From Bugula neritina (taxonomy: Eukaryota; Bryozoa; Gymnolaemata; Cheilostomatida; Bugulidae), in NCBI GenBank assembly GCA_964035545.1, contig OZ037765.1:16734698-16798697 (forward strand): 64,000 bases of DNA, written 5' to 3'. Position numbers and translations under genes: made by a program. Every line of letters begins with the position of its first letter. Within the stretch, counting starts at the first letter, position 1. The notes below the pieces were generated by a model. The model did not search any database. It saw nothing but the letters and a program-made list of their open reading frames with translations, and was not told the DNA's origin. Below, piece by piece: positions 33,601 through 45,239 of the stretch.

Positions 33601-36600
33601 CTAGTTTACACAAATTATAAGACTGTTGTTGACTATCAAAAATAGATCATTATACTCTCTTGATATAAGTAATATAAATCTATGTGAAACAATATTATAA
33701 TTATTATAAATTAGAATATTAAAATAATGGAAGTATGGGAACTTTTGGAACACACCATAAACTTAATGAGGAGTTTGGGGTTGATAGAAATGAGGTAGGT
33801 GCAGTAATGGAGAAATTGAGAAAAGCTTGTGTTCTAGATTAGAATGTAGTAAAAGAAGTTATTTTCTCGAAATAATTTCAACCCGCGCCCCCAACCAAAA
33901 TGTAATAGTCAAATTAAAGAGCTTAGGCTATTTTAATTTCTCCACTATTGCTCCTTAATGATAGAAATGACTTGTCCCAAAGTCATCTTACACTTTACAG
34001 TTCACACAATACAGAAATGCTAGTAGTGTGGGATAGTTTTAAGGCCCTACAGCTTTCTTTACTCACAAGGCTGAAATTATAAAGCAACTTTTGTCACCAA
34101 AATGCAATTAATATAGACTGGAGTTAAACAAATCTGAATTAGGGATTCAAAAGATATGTTACTAGTTTTTGAAATACATTTCATATATTTTTGATGTTTT
34201 AAAGTTTATATAGTTTGTTCTTCTAAATTTATTCTTTCAAAACATTCCATCAGCTACATTATTCTTAGTCCAGGCTCAATTCTACTGCCTACTGTCTACT
34301 GCTATGCTATTGATTGTCATGCTACTATTCAATAATTTATTATTCTAACTAATACAGCTTTTATGAACTCTTGACAAACAAGTGAATTTAATAATGTGTA
34401 CACAAACAGACACAAACACACACATACAAATACACATACAAACACACATGCACACATACAGGCACACACATTTACACACACATACAAACACACACATACA
34501 CAAACACACACACAGGCACACACACACATACAACACACATACAAATACACACACATACAGGCACAAACACACATACACACACAAACAGACACAAACACAC
34601 ACACAGGCACACACACATACAACACACATACAGGCACAAACACACACACAGGCACACACACACCCACAAACACGCCCACAAACACACAACACACACACAC
34701 ACACAAACACACACAAACACACACAAACACACACAAACACACACAAACACACACAAACAGGCCATCATATGTATACCTAACCTTTCCCACTTTGCTGTAT
34801 AATATATTTCTTGCTGTATCCAAAGCATGCCTACGCTCCATGGCTCAAGCTAAACTCTAAACTTTGCATTGTGTAATGAGCATAGATACAGCTTTAGAGT
34901 TGTAGTGCTGTTTTTCTTGCCTTTGTATTTTCTCTATACAATTGAAATGACCCTTACAATAAGTTAAGTAATACAAAATAGAATTTCAAAGAAACTGATT
35001 AGCTATCATAACAATGTTAGATGCATACCATGATAATTATAAGCTAGCCATAATTACTACACAGCAAAAGTTGAAATGTTGAAATGCTGAACAAATAATG
35101 TGCCTGTGGCTGGTGGGTCAGCAGTTTGCTGCCTTAAGAAAATTGCTCGTTTATTATGCAGAGCTATTGTCACCTAGGTTACAAAAACACATGGATATTG
35201 TACTAACAGCATAATTATACTATGCTCTTACACTTAGCAATCTCTATACCTCGCTATTTTATCATAACCTAGCTATATTTAGAAGTTGATATACTTACAA
35301 ACAACCATCTACATCTAGCTATGTCTCACTATTATGCAAAACAAAAAATCATTGAGAAATTAGCTACAAAGTACACTTTGCATGTCAGTTACATCTCAAT
35401 GTGCTTCAATAGTGCTGTGCACTGGTTCTTTTCTAGAGAAACCCTCATGAAAAGGTAAGTCCAATTAATTGATAATCAATTGGCAATTTGAGAGGAGAAG
35501 ATTAGAATGCACAAAAGCAGCTTTTGAAATCAAATGAATAAAGCATACTGAGACTGGGAACTGGAAACACCAGGTTAAACGTTAGTCCAAGTTATATGTT
35601 ACATTATGCAGTAATTCACTGCAAGTCAATGACCATTACACTTACTACACTACTTACCATCAACCTAGAACAGTTGGTAGTCTGCAGATTGGATTCAATT
35701 TTTCAAATTTTCATAAATCATGCAAAGTAGTAAGATTTTTAGACTAATTCATTGAATGAAGAAATCAGTCTAGGATAAAAAAGCAATTTCAAATATAAGA
35801 ATATATTTATATGCGTTGTTTCTTTAACATAATCACGTCATTTGAACATTCCTTAGAGGTGTTGAAATTATCCTGATACACTCTGCCCTTCATTGAGCCA
35901 TTATGTTTTCATTTACTAGCACTGTATTAACACGCTATCATTTGCAAGTGCTACTCCCACCATTAGCACTACATTCAAGAATTGCCTCCACCTGTATATA
36001 CTCGATGTTATACATGACAGTAGTCATGCTTACAGCAAGATTTTCTGTCAGTTTGTCAATTTAGTGCAAACAAGTACTGAGAAAGTGGTCAGCAGAGTCA
36101 AAAGGAAAATTTATTGTCGGCATGATGAAGCAGTTTGACACGTGTCACAGGTGTATAGAATAAATCGAAAATGTAATACTGGTATGTCTAATCACAACTT
36201 TTTCACCTTGTGTGCAAAAATTGACATAGTTTATGATGCAGATTAGAAGATGAATTTATTACGCTGCTGTCAACCACTCCAGTATAGTAAGATGTAATTC
36301 TGGAGCCATATAATCTGAATGTGCTGAAAGTTCTGTTGTCCTGCCTACTCATATTAGAAAAGCTTGACTGGCAACCACCTCTTCTGCTATTTAAAGTCTT
36401 TAGTAAATGCTGCTAGTTTATGTGATAAACACTAAACCGATATTGATATCCTTTGCTTAATAGCAACATTGCACTACCAAAGTGAAACATGTAAATATTA
36501 TTAACATGAGAAATAAATAATTTATAATAAAGGGGCATGTTCTACCCAATTTCTAATTTGTAACATTTTGCAAGAAAATTAAGAGTAGATGTGGTGGCAC

Positions 36601-37803
36601 TTGAAACAGCAATATTAATCATTCCAATATGTCTATGGGTAGCAAAACCAGTTTAGAATGGTAATCAGTGCAGTTGAAAAATAGTACTTTTACATAAAAA
36701 ATGTACAGCAGCAATATAATTTACATAGCTCATTTGCATAAAGCACAGAAACTCAATAAAAATTCAATATGTGGCTATTGCCATGTTTTTTTGTGTGTTA
36801 TTATATAACTATTTTTGCTAAGATTTTCATAGCAATGTTTTTGCCACCGCTGGTTTGTTGCTATCTGATATATTTGAATGATGAAAACAAACTGATCAAC
36901 TTATTGTAGTAGCTGGCCTATTTTCATTATTGAAAAGTGTTTTATTAGTATAAGTTATTTATGTGAAATATACAGAGCTATTCAGGAACATAAATTGTCA
37001 TACTATAACAATCTTAATATGAATTTAATTAATTTGAACATTTATAAAATAAACTTCTACTAGCATGAAGGCAGATAGAGGTGTAAACACAATAGTTCAA
37101 ATGTAATAAAAACATTAATTTTCCTAAACTTGCTTTTATTCAACAGTATATAATAGATTTAATAGTTTATCTAAATGTATATAGCATTTCCTATTTTAAA
37201 AAGAGCCTAAATACTTAGGAGTTTTTTAAATTTTACAGCAATTGTGACAATGGTTTTCAGGTTGACATTTTTAAAATTATAAACAGTTTAAAAATCTCAG
37301 TTGTACATGTGTGTGCCCATAAAATGATGGCCTGAATTGTTATTTTTTTAGGTATAAACTAGTAATACTGTTCAAGAGGGTATTAGTTTCAAGTAGGAGT
37401 TGCACCCACCATTGCTAGTTGACCTGAGATAGGGAATAGATGTGAGCATTCAATACAAGACAATACTGAGCCCTAACTAAGACTGTGCAGGGGAGTTGGA
37501 TTGCAATATATATGGTGCATTATATATCAGCATAGAATACAAAGTATAAGGTAGGTATAATAAAATTATTGAGTACATCTACAGCAATTCTATAGATAGA
37601 GAACTATGATTGATGATACTGCTCATGGTATTTTGTTGGTGACACTCTGGACGAAAGTGGATAGATGGTATTTTTAAGTTGTGTGGATTAATTAAATAGT
37701 AATTAACTGGTACCAATTTTAGAAAATGTACATGAGTGTTAGCCAAGCCCGACGGCTTAGAGGGCAAATCGCTCTGGCCCAAAGGGTTAAAGGGCGTATA
37801 CAT
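30693..37803 (-). CDS. uncharacterised basic, coiled-coil-prone protein (5 exons)
   Basis: I do not recognise this gene. Exons in order of transcription: 37803-37732, 33600-33476, 33237-33128, 33039-32826, 30987-30693. All four junctions are GT-AG and phase-consistent, giving 271 residues. The N-terminus is MYTPFNPLGQSDLP. Next are a Lys/Arg/Glu-rich helix (KFPDRKLELEVRRID), a Pro/Ser linker (LIERPPSPSTKALEQ), a segment with FTILKRKTKNIWETEHTDED, and a highly charged helical tail ending KFFKKIKENN. There is no signal peptide or membrane segment. Exons 2-5 are well supported by composition and phase. Exon 1 is less sure, because intron 1 would be 4.1 kb and other exons could be missed. The first exon could also start upstream at a 3' splice site near 37841 and be internal. 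It is tail-to-tail with ciliary CFAP57, 336 bp apart, but that does not show a shared role. Confidence 0.65.
34400..34758. repeat. (CA)n compound microsatellite, about 360 bp
   Basis: Interrupted ACACAC repeat with frequent CATACA, CAAACA and CAGGCA variants, in intron 1 of the uncharacterised minus-strand gene. Long open frames on both strands here (Thr/His-rich on +, Cys/Val-rich on -) are artefacts of the dinucleotide period. Confidence 0.97.
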
Positions 37804-37979
37804 GTACTCTGCTGCTTTTTCTTGACTGCTTTTTTCTGGCTATTTCCTTTGTTCATCGATATTATCACTATGCAGGACGCATATTCGAGAGGCATGTAAA
37901 GCCATTCTAAAGCATTCTATTGCCAGGCTAAATGCTAAAGGTTAAATGCTTACCATGCAACCGAATAGCATTAGTTGCC

Positions 37980-38660
37980 TGGTGTTACTATTAGCATCAC
38001 TAATAGTAATACTAATAGTTAGACTTAATCATAATCATAATGTAATATTATATTATTATTATTAATAAAGCGGTGCTGACTTTTATTGGCCCACGACTTT
38101 ATAGTATTAGTTTTAGCTAGAAATATAATACAAATGGTGCGTTCGACCCGGTGCTGTAAAACTAAATCAAAATGAATGTCCGACTCAGTGCGACTAAAAG
38201 TGGTTGACTAATTCACTAAAACTAAAAGTAATACTAATACTATTACTAGTCTAATAGTAATATAAATATTGATTATCATCATTACCTGTAGTTTACCACT
38301 GGCAATTAATTACCGTTTAAAACCAATGCTTAAACTTCTAAAACCATCATGATCATCATGATCGTTATCATTTTCATTTTGATTATCATTATGATTATGT
38401 CTATGATGAACTAAAGTGAGCTAATAAAATTGCAAATGTACGTCATACTCGTAGAGATAGAGCCACACACTTACGGTCATAGTGATGCTCAAGGCATCAA
38501 CTGTAAGTCATGGTCACTTCATGGCTCATGGTAATAGGGTCATGCTCATACTGGAACAAAAAGATGTAATGTGAGCATGATAACAGATAATCATAATGGT
38601 TGATTGCAGTATCTTTATGAGTATCAATATAAGTATTGCATATAGTTTGATTGACTCACT
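37980..38660. repeat. patches of degenerate ATA/ATC hexamer and trimer repeat
   Basis: Several short runs such as TAGTAATACTAATAGT, TAATACTATTACTAGTC and ATCATGATCATCATGATC lie between non-repetitive pieces. The words belong to the same class as the large array at 50.6-52.6 kb. No coding exon is supported in this interval. Confidence 0.6.
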
Positions 38661-38843
38661 TAATCATGATGATAACTCACCTCGTAAAAATTAAAACACT
38701 GCTAACACCTACAGGCAAAAAATTATGAGTGCCTCTTACGTTTTTGTTTGGGTCTATCATATGTTGAAATAAGTATATTCTAGCATGTAGCTAAGTTTTA
38801 ATGTTTTAATTGCAATGTATAGGGTTTTAGCATATAGCTAGCT

Positions 38844-39700
38844 CTAAGCTGAGTTTGTATTGGGAGGTGGTATCCTCAAATCTCTAATGCTTTGAGGGGA
38901 AAGCTGTTGTGAAAGCTGTGAAGATGCAGAAATAGATGTTGGGTCTCCTCTCTTTGCAGATGGAATGCTTATTGAATGGTTTGAGTTTAATAGTTCATTA
39001 TTAGCAGATGAAAGCGTTTTATGGCGTTCTTCATTCAAGAGTATTCTCATTAACAAAGTTAATTTGTGGTCTCTTTGCCGACTCGAAAGAGTTTTAAGCT
39101 GTAATTCAGTGTGAGCATCACTGATGCCACATCTTCCTTTGAGGTTAGCAATGAACTTGATGGCTTGATTTTGAACATGTTTGATTTTCTCACAGGTGAT
39201 TTTGTTAGTTGAGTCTCACCAATACTCATACTCAATGATAGGTATACATAGATTTAGGTATGCAATTAATTTTGCCTTCATGGGTGCATTGTAGATCGTA
39301 TGCTTGATACAGCCAAGTATTTTGCTCACATTGTTGACTTTGGGTGTAATATGTCTGTCAAACTTCAGATCAGACTGCATTATTACACCAAGGTATTTGG
39401 CCTCTTCGACTGTTTTGAGAGTGGTGTCACCAAGTGTATATAGATGGAAGGTGTCGTTAGTTTTACCATTTGATCACTTTGCACTATCAATGTTGAATGG
39501 CATTTTCCATTTAAGTGACCAGCTATAAAGTGAGTCTAGCTCTCTCTGAAAGGCTTGCTGTTGTGCTTCATTAAGCATATACAAGTGTGTTGTCGGCATA
39601 TAGGCGTAACTTTGCATGTAGCAGATTGAGGGAGATTAGGAAAAGTGTTGGCCTAAGAACTGACTCTTGAGGGACTCAGGTGTTACACCTAGTTTAGATA
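38844..39700 (-). mobile_element. 5'-truncated jockey/CR1-like LINE (end of reverse transcriptase and C-terminus), inactive
   Basis: The minus strand reads an RT tail with frameshifts and stops. First is a block like LRLYADNTLVYMLNEAQQQ (about 39630-39560), the active-site box with ADN in place of ADD. Then LDSLYSWSLKWKMPFNI (about 39545-39495), YLGVIMQSDLKFDRHI, NNVSKILGCIKH, and AYLNLCIPIIEYEYW with a stop where family members continue. The C-terminal part KTLSSRQRDHKLTLLMRILLN ends at a stop codon at about 38844. The domain order is that of the RT thumb and C-terminal region of jockey/CR1-type elements. The endonuclease and most of the RT are absent, as expected of a 5'-truncated insertion. 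No TSD was recognised. Confidence 0.85.
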
Positions 39701-39766
39701 ATTCCATGCCTTTGATCACCACTAGTTGACTTCTGTCCGTCAAAATGTTCACTAAATTTAAATTTT

Positions 39767-39897
39767 GAGCAATAAGAAATACAAATGTGAAGTTTCTAAA
39801 TAAGTAATAAACTATAAATATTATTAATATAGTATATTAATAATATTAATAGTTTATTACTTATTTAGAAACTTCACATTTGTGTTTCTTATTGCTC
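39767..39897. repeat. large inverted repeat with 48-nt arms
   Basis: Arm 39767-39814 (starts GAGCAATAAGAAATACAAAT) is the reverse complement of 39850-39897 with one mismatch. Pairing continues imperfectly into the AT-rich 35-nt loop. It lies just beyond the truncated end of the LINE and 3 nt before a second palindrome. Confidence 0.95.
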
Positions 39898-39900
39898 AGA

Positions 39901-39967
39901 ATATGAATTATAATTATATAGTAGTATATTATATTATAATATACTACTATATAATTATAATTCATAT
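39901..39967. repeat. perfect palindrome with 33-nt arms
   Basis: 39901-39933 is an exact reverse complement of 39935-39967, leaving a single central base. It starts ATATGAATTATAATTATATA. The sequence is almost entirely A/T and could extrude as a cruciform. Confidence 0.95.
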
Positions 39968-40959
39968 TTTTATTTAATAAATAATTTAAAATTCAAATGA
40001 ATATAGTAATAAATAATAATTTAAATGTTTGCTTATGGTCCAAATTAGTAGAACAAAAAGTTGCAGTTGTCAGCAAAATTAATATAAAAAAAGATTACAG
40101 CATTAAATGATAAGCTGATTGTAGAAGTTCATATAAATTGATTATGGCAGGCAATAGCATGGTGAATTGAGTTAGGAATTCAAACAAATAGGTAACACTA
40201 ATTACATCAGTTAGAATAATAATCCATTTCATATCTGACAGTAAATTACAGAGAACAAATATTAGTTATTAGTATGAACTATAATAATTAAATGTTATTA
40301 TAAATATTGATAACATGAAAGGCTATTGGGTGAAGGAAGTGAGAAAACTTTTGAACATTATAAAACTTTGAAAAATGTCACATTACTTAGCAATTTTACT
40401 ATCTTATAAAACTTAAAATTATCTGACTTTCAATCTGTAGGGATAAACTTTAAACTGATATAAAGTTAAATCAACAAAAGTGTATCATAAATGCATTTTG
40501 TAAAGATGTTTGGTATTTTGTTTAGTAATTTTTATCAACCTACACCGTGGAGTATATTTTTATAGTGTGCAAAGTATTATGTTGCTTGAAAACAGCAAGT
40601 CTAAAACAATCTTAAGACTTAAAAATACCAAATTATTGCAGAAGACTATCAGTAGAAATATAGAAGTAACTAAATTCAATAAATAATTATTCAAAGAAAT
40701 AATAGAAAAGCTAGTTTCATATTATTATATAAAACTTCTAAGGTATTTTTGTCGCTTTTAATATATACATGTATATAAACACAAGCACACACATGCACAT
40801 CCTCTAGTCAAAAGGCAACGTGATTAAACTAGCCTTGGGATCTTACTTGTAACATTAACTTTTAGTTTATAGTTTATGTACCTTTAGTAGTTTGTGTCTA
40901 TACACCATTGAATCCTCTCCAACTATGTAATAGTAATTCATATTTCAGTTAGCTAGAAG
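39968..40959. other. AT-rich intergenic region before the eIF4E-binding candidate
   Basis: No coding segment or RNA gene was seen. The ATG at 40960 is preceded by a 3' splice site (catatttcag), so the promoter and a non-coding exon should lie in this stretch or further left. Confidence 0.4.
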
Positions 40960-43900
40960 ATGAGTGGTGGGTTGGGTCGAGGGCGGGCTGCTCAGTTACA
41001 ACGCTCCATAAGTTCACCTGCTGCTGTACCAGGTGGTTTACAGTCCAATGAAGTAACATCTACTCGGCGACCAAACAAACCAAGACCTTTAAGCTTTAAA
41101 CCAGCTCGTCCTCTTAAACAGGACAAACATAATCCATTTTCTGCACCCATCATCGATGGTAATGCTATTGGTGAACCAGGTAAGTTATGCAATATAAAAT
41201 GCTGAAATCACTATCCCTAACCTCTTCTTGTAATAATAGTCAAATTGCAACTGCCCCAGTTATTTTGCTGGAATATGTTAAAAAGTTGTAAAGTTAGAGT
41301 TTGCCATAAAGTCTTTGGTAGTGTTTCAACAGCTTTCAGCCTTTTTCAAAATATCGTGAGGTAAACCTCAGGCATAAGTATATTTTATCTGAATTGGTTT
41401 TGCCAACAACTATTGAATTAATGGTTTTCTGATGAATTTTTTTTAATGCAGGTTAATTAGAGTGAAAATAAACTGCATTATATATGTAATAGTAGTGTTG
41501 TTTATCAGGACAGGAATAAGTTTATATTTTTAAACTGTACATTTTGTTAAAATTTGGCTAGCTCATAAAAAGAATTGCTCGTACAATAAAAGCCTATGTT
41601 AATGAAGGATGCTGGTTTGTACATAAATATATTTTAGAACACAATTTTTTGTTGAGCAATCATAGAAGGTCTATTCTATAACTTGTAACTCATTAAATCA
41701 CTGGGTTTGAACTATCTAGCTTTAAAATTTTTGCTCCTAAATTAATTTATTTTTCTAACATTGTATAATGTTTGTAGAGCTTAAAAAAGTGAATGGTACA
41801 TTCTCAACTAGGTAAGTCAATATCATTAGGTTACGAGATTTAGTCATTATCTTATACTATTTGGAATGGCTACTCATTTGAGTTAGATGAAATGAAAGCT
41901 CCACTTCTGTGGTCTTCTTGTGCATTTGCAACTCCAAATAAACCAGCATTTCACCTTACATGTGTTGTTATTAGCTTATGATTTTTCATTCTAATCGCTC
42001 TACATCAATTATTATTTAATTTAGTGTGGTGCTGTAAGTTTTTGTATTGATTTCAAAATTTTATTAAATGGATTGGATTTGAAATGATATACATATGTAT
42101 GCATAAGTGTAGACTTAGCAATTTGTAAAATTAAAATAGTTATTATAATTTATTCTACACCTTTCATAACCTTAGCTTAGAGAGAGATATGACTTCAAGA
42201 TGGCGAGTGATGATAATTTGTAACTACCGATTAAGTTTTATGACAAAGAATCCATTTCATTATCTTATCAGGAACTTTCAATGGTTAATTTTCTTACTTT
42301 CCATATAATTTATATATTTCAGCTGTGATCAGTTAAAGGTAGACATGTTTCATTACATAAATCTGGCATAATTTGTCAACTATTATATAAATATTTTGTC
42401 CATAAAAATGTTCATATTGTTTGATCTTTGTTTTTTGTTCTATTTTCCTGACAAGCATGTATGCTACTTTATGCTTACCTATGCTGAAAAATGTATATAT
42501 TATAGGAATGGAAATTTCGATCACTTATGCTAAATAAACAAAAAGCTTGGTGTTATAGAGTAGCATACAGCCCTTGTTCCTGTACACATGTGTGCATATA
42601 ATGCATTGGTATTGGGATTAGCTAACCTGAGCTCCTCTAATAAATATAAGACTAATTTATGATCTTGAGCATGGGGATCTAGGGTAGGCAAATACTCTTA
42701 GCATGCTCTATCTGTCTGTTATAGTATTGTAGGCGTTAAATAAAAAGTAATATAATCAAATAAGTAACATTGTTTTGTAATCATCTAGAAACATTTTTTC
42801 ATGTTTGAGCTCAAATAGTTGTGCCTCTTTTTCATTTTCCGATATCTGTGAACTAGTTCACATAAGTTTGTTAATTTTCTAGTTTTGCATTTTTATTGGG
42901 TAAAACACTTATAAAGTTTAACATTTGTTTGTTTATTTCTGTGAAAACCCCTTTCCTATTTGCTATTCACTACTAAACCCCCTCCCCCAGTATTAATTTA
43001 CATTTGGTCAAAATGAAACTCAGCTGACTGAAAGTTGAAAATGATGCAAAGGAGAAACTTATTGATTATAAGTAACTATAAGTGCCAATGTGTTGGAAAA
43101 GTGTAGAAATGTAAATTGTAAATAGTAAAAATTGTACATTAGTCTCAATATGAAAAATGATTACATAGTGACATTAGCTTTCATTAATTTGATTGTTTTT
43201 ATAGAATAATTGCTTAACCAAATCAATTAGCCAAGTTAATTTTTTAGAAACTTTGTTTGAAAGCAAATTTTATTTAAAATTTTATAGAGTAACTCGTTTG
43301 AAGTACGGAACACACTGGACAGTGCAGGGCTTTCTGTAGAAACACAGGAATTTCCATCTGAATCCCCAATCTGTGGACTTGTAGGGGTTAACCAATCATT
43401 GAACTTGCTTAGCATATCACATAGTTTGAGAGAGCATAAAACTGAGACTTCCCAGCCTCTCCTCTCTCCACCTGGCCATGAAACTGGTGATCACGCTGGT
43501 TCCATCGCTCATTATGCTATATCTCACCATCACGGTTCTACTCTCTCAACACAGAGTTCTGCAATTTCTCCAGATGTGCAGTCTGATGACAGTTGTAATG
43601 GACCAGTTTTCCTAGATGCTGTCAATCAGGATAATAACAACATTTGCAAACGCTCTTCTGATCAAACACAAACTCCTGGAAGAGACAAATTATCGTCTAC
43701 TGATTTGAATTTGAGAAATCAGTCTACATCAAAAGTAATGTCATCAAATGAAAATAACTATTTCTTTGAGTCTTTGTGGACTGGTCGTCGTGCAAGTCCA
43801 AACAAGCATCTGTTAGATCGAAGCTGTAGAAAACAGGAATTTTTCAAGCAAAGGTTTAACAGTGACCAAGAAAGAGCAAGCTATACAGACAACTGGCGCC

Positions 43901-45054
43901 AACAGCCATCTTCTCAGCTTTTAAAATGTATGTTGTTGTGATATACCACTTTAGATCCACCTTTTGGCACAGTATGGGTAACTGGAGCATAGTATCATTA
44001 GGGTGATCAGAAATCCCTTTTTAATTGTAAACATTAATGTTATGTTATTTTTTTTATTCATAAAATGGGGAAAAGTCTTAATCAATTGCTTGGTTAACGG
44101 AGATCAATTTGCCAACATCAACTCGGATTTTTATTTGGGATAGCAAATATCTTTTGCAGTATGCTATTGAGCCATGTAAAATTTAATCTTTGAAAATTAT
44201 GTTTAGCATACTATAGTATTATATACAAAATAGGTTAATGTGGATTTTACAGGCTAATTATTGAAATGGTGATTGAATTGAATAGATTGAAGTATATTTT
44301 AATTAATTAGTTTTGAAAGGTTTAACAAAGCTATGTGAATATATTTTATCTAACAACTATTTCAATTTCACAACATGGAATTCTTTTCTAGCTCTGCTAG
44401 TTGTTATAAAATAAGCTAAACGTAGGAATAAGCAATACTATGTGATAGAATAGGTAATGTGATTACCACTTTGTCTATGTTATGCTGCATATATGCAGTG
44501 CTAAAAGCAAAAACGCTGGTCAATAATAAAATAATTTTCAATTACAGCAATTGAACCTCTGTACTCTCGTGAGGATCTATTGATTCTTTCCAAATGCCAG
44601 ACAAGCCAAGAGTATCCTGGGCGTATTATTTGTCAGCCAGTTGATCCTGATGTGCAAAAAGAGGTTTTAATTTATGATTGTTCCTTCAAAAAGGTAAGGG
44701 CCAAAGCATTGAAATTTTATTAGTTTAAGCATTACATGAAATGAAATTCGAACTGCCATGCAACAAAAACTAGTTAGGCACAAAATAAAGATGAGTTTGT
44801 TGGTAATGAAAATGAAAAATAGCTCCAGCTTTAGTGTGCTGAATGTATTTATTAGCCCAATGTTGGCCCACTTCTCCATCATGGTAGCCCATTTCAAATT
44901 CATGACATTAGTTTTTGCTAAATGATAATTTCACCAAAATAGGAAAATCAATATTCACCATGCGTAATTTACAAGTTATGCAGGCTATTTTTAGGGTGGT
45001 AAATTCAAGGTTGAAAACTTCAGCTGTGGAGATCCCTCTGCTTTTCTTGGTTAG
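40960..45054 (+). CDS. disordered protein with a canonical eIF4E-binding motif (6 exons, complete)
   Basis: Exons: 40960-41179, 41778-41811, 42323-42338, 43288-43927, 44548-44693, 44995-45054. All are GT-AG and in phase, giving 371 residues. Exon 3 is only 16 nt. The N-terminus MSGGLGRGRAAQLQRS is Arg/Gly-rich, followed by RPLSFKPARPLKQDKHNPF (about 43-61). The large exon encodes a Ser/Gln/Asn/His-rich, probably unstructured region. Exon 5 has EPLYSREDLLILSK, in which YSREDLL (309-315) fits the YxxxxL-hydrophobic motif that docks on eIF4E. The protein ends GDPSAFLG. The motif plus an upstream 'PARP' block recalls the small vertebrate eIF4E-binding protein C8orf88, with which I see loose likeness (KYSRDFLLKLSS there, from memory). 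This protein is about three times longer, so orthology is unproven. A role as a translational repressor is inference. Confidence 0.72.
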
Positions 45055-45239
45055 ACAATACAGATACCTGTACAATATTTATGGAGGATGTCGTATATTT
45101 GTTTATTTTTCATTCAGCTTACAATACTTCATGTCAAAAAATATGTTTGCATTTAATATAAAATATTTTTGATTCAAATAGAACATTATATTTATACTTG
45201 AAAGTATTTACAGTAAATAAACATATACAAAATTGTGTT
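45055..45239. terminator. overlapping convergent 3' ends with opposed poly(A) signals
   Basis: On + there is AATAAA at 45216-45221, downstream of the eIF4E-binding candidate's stop. On - there is AATAAA (TTTATT at 45102-45107) downstream of the RPRD1 stop. If both are used, the two mRNAs overlap by about 110 nt or more. Confidence 0.55.

Noticed and set aside
34329-34860. Long Cys/Val-rich and Thr/His-rich open frames on both strands
   Set aside because: They are translations of a CA dinucleotide repeat; frames stay open only because of the period.
35427-35456. Possible 19-nt plus-strand micro-exon (tttctag ... AAAAG|gtaagt)
   Set aside because: Good splice-like words, but no neighbouring plus-strand coding exon to join; it lies within an intron of a minus-strand gene.
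37780-37800. TTAACCCTTTGGGCC on the minus strand, resembling a piggyBac-type end next to a TTAA target
   Set aside because: No matching second end was found, and the bases read as coding sequence (PFNPLGQ) in an exon that joins in phase to the next one.
44667-45172. Overlapping frames at 44667-44903 (-) and 44915-45172 (+)
   Set aside because: Shadow frames in the intron and last exon region of the eIF4E-binding candidate; the spliced model uses a different frame and ends at 45054.
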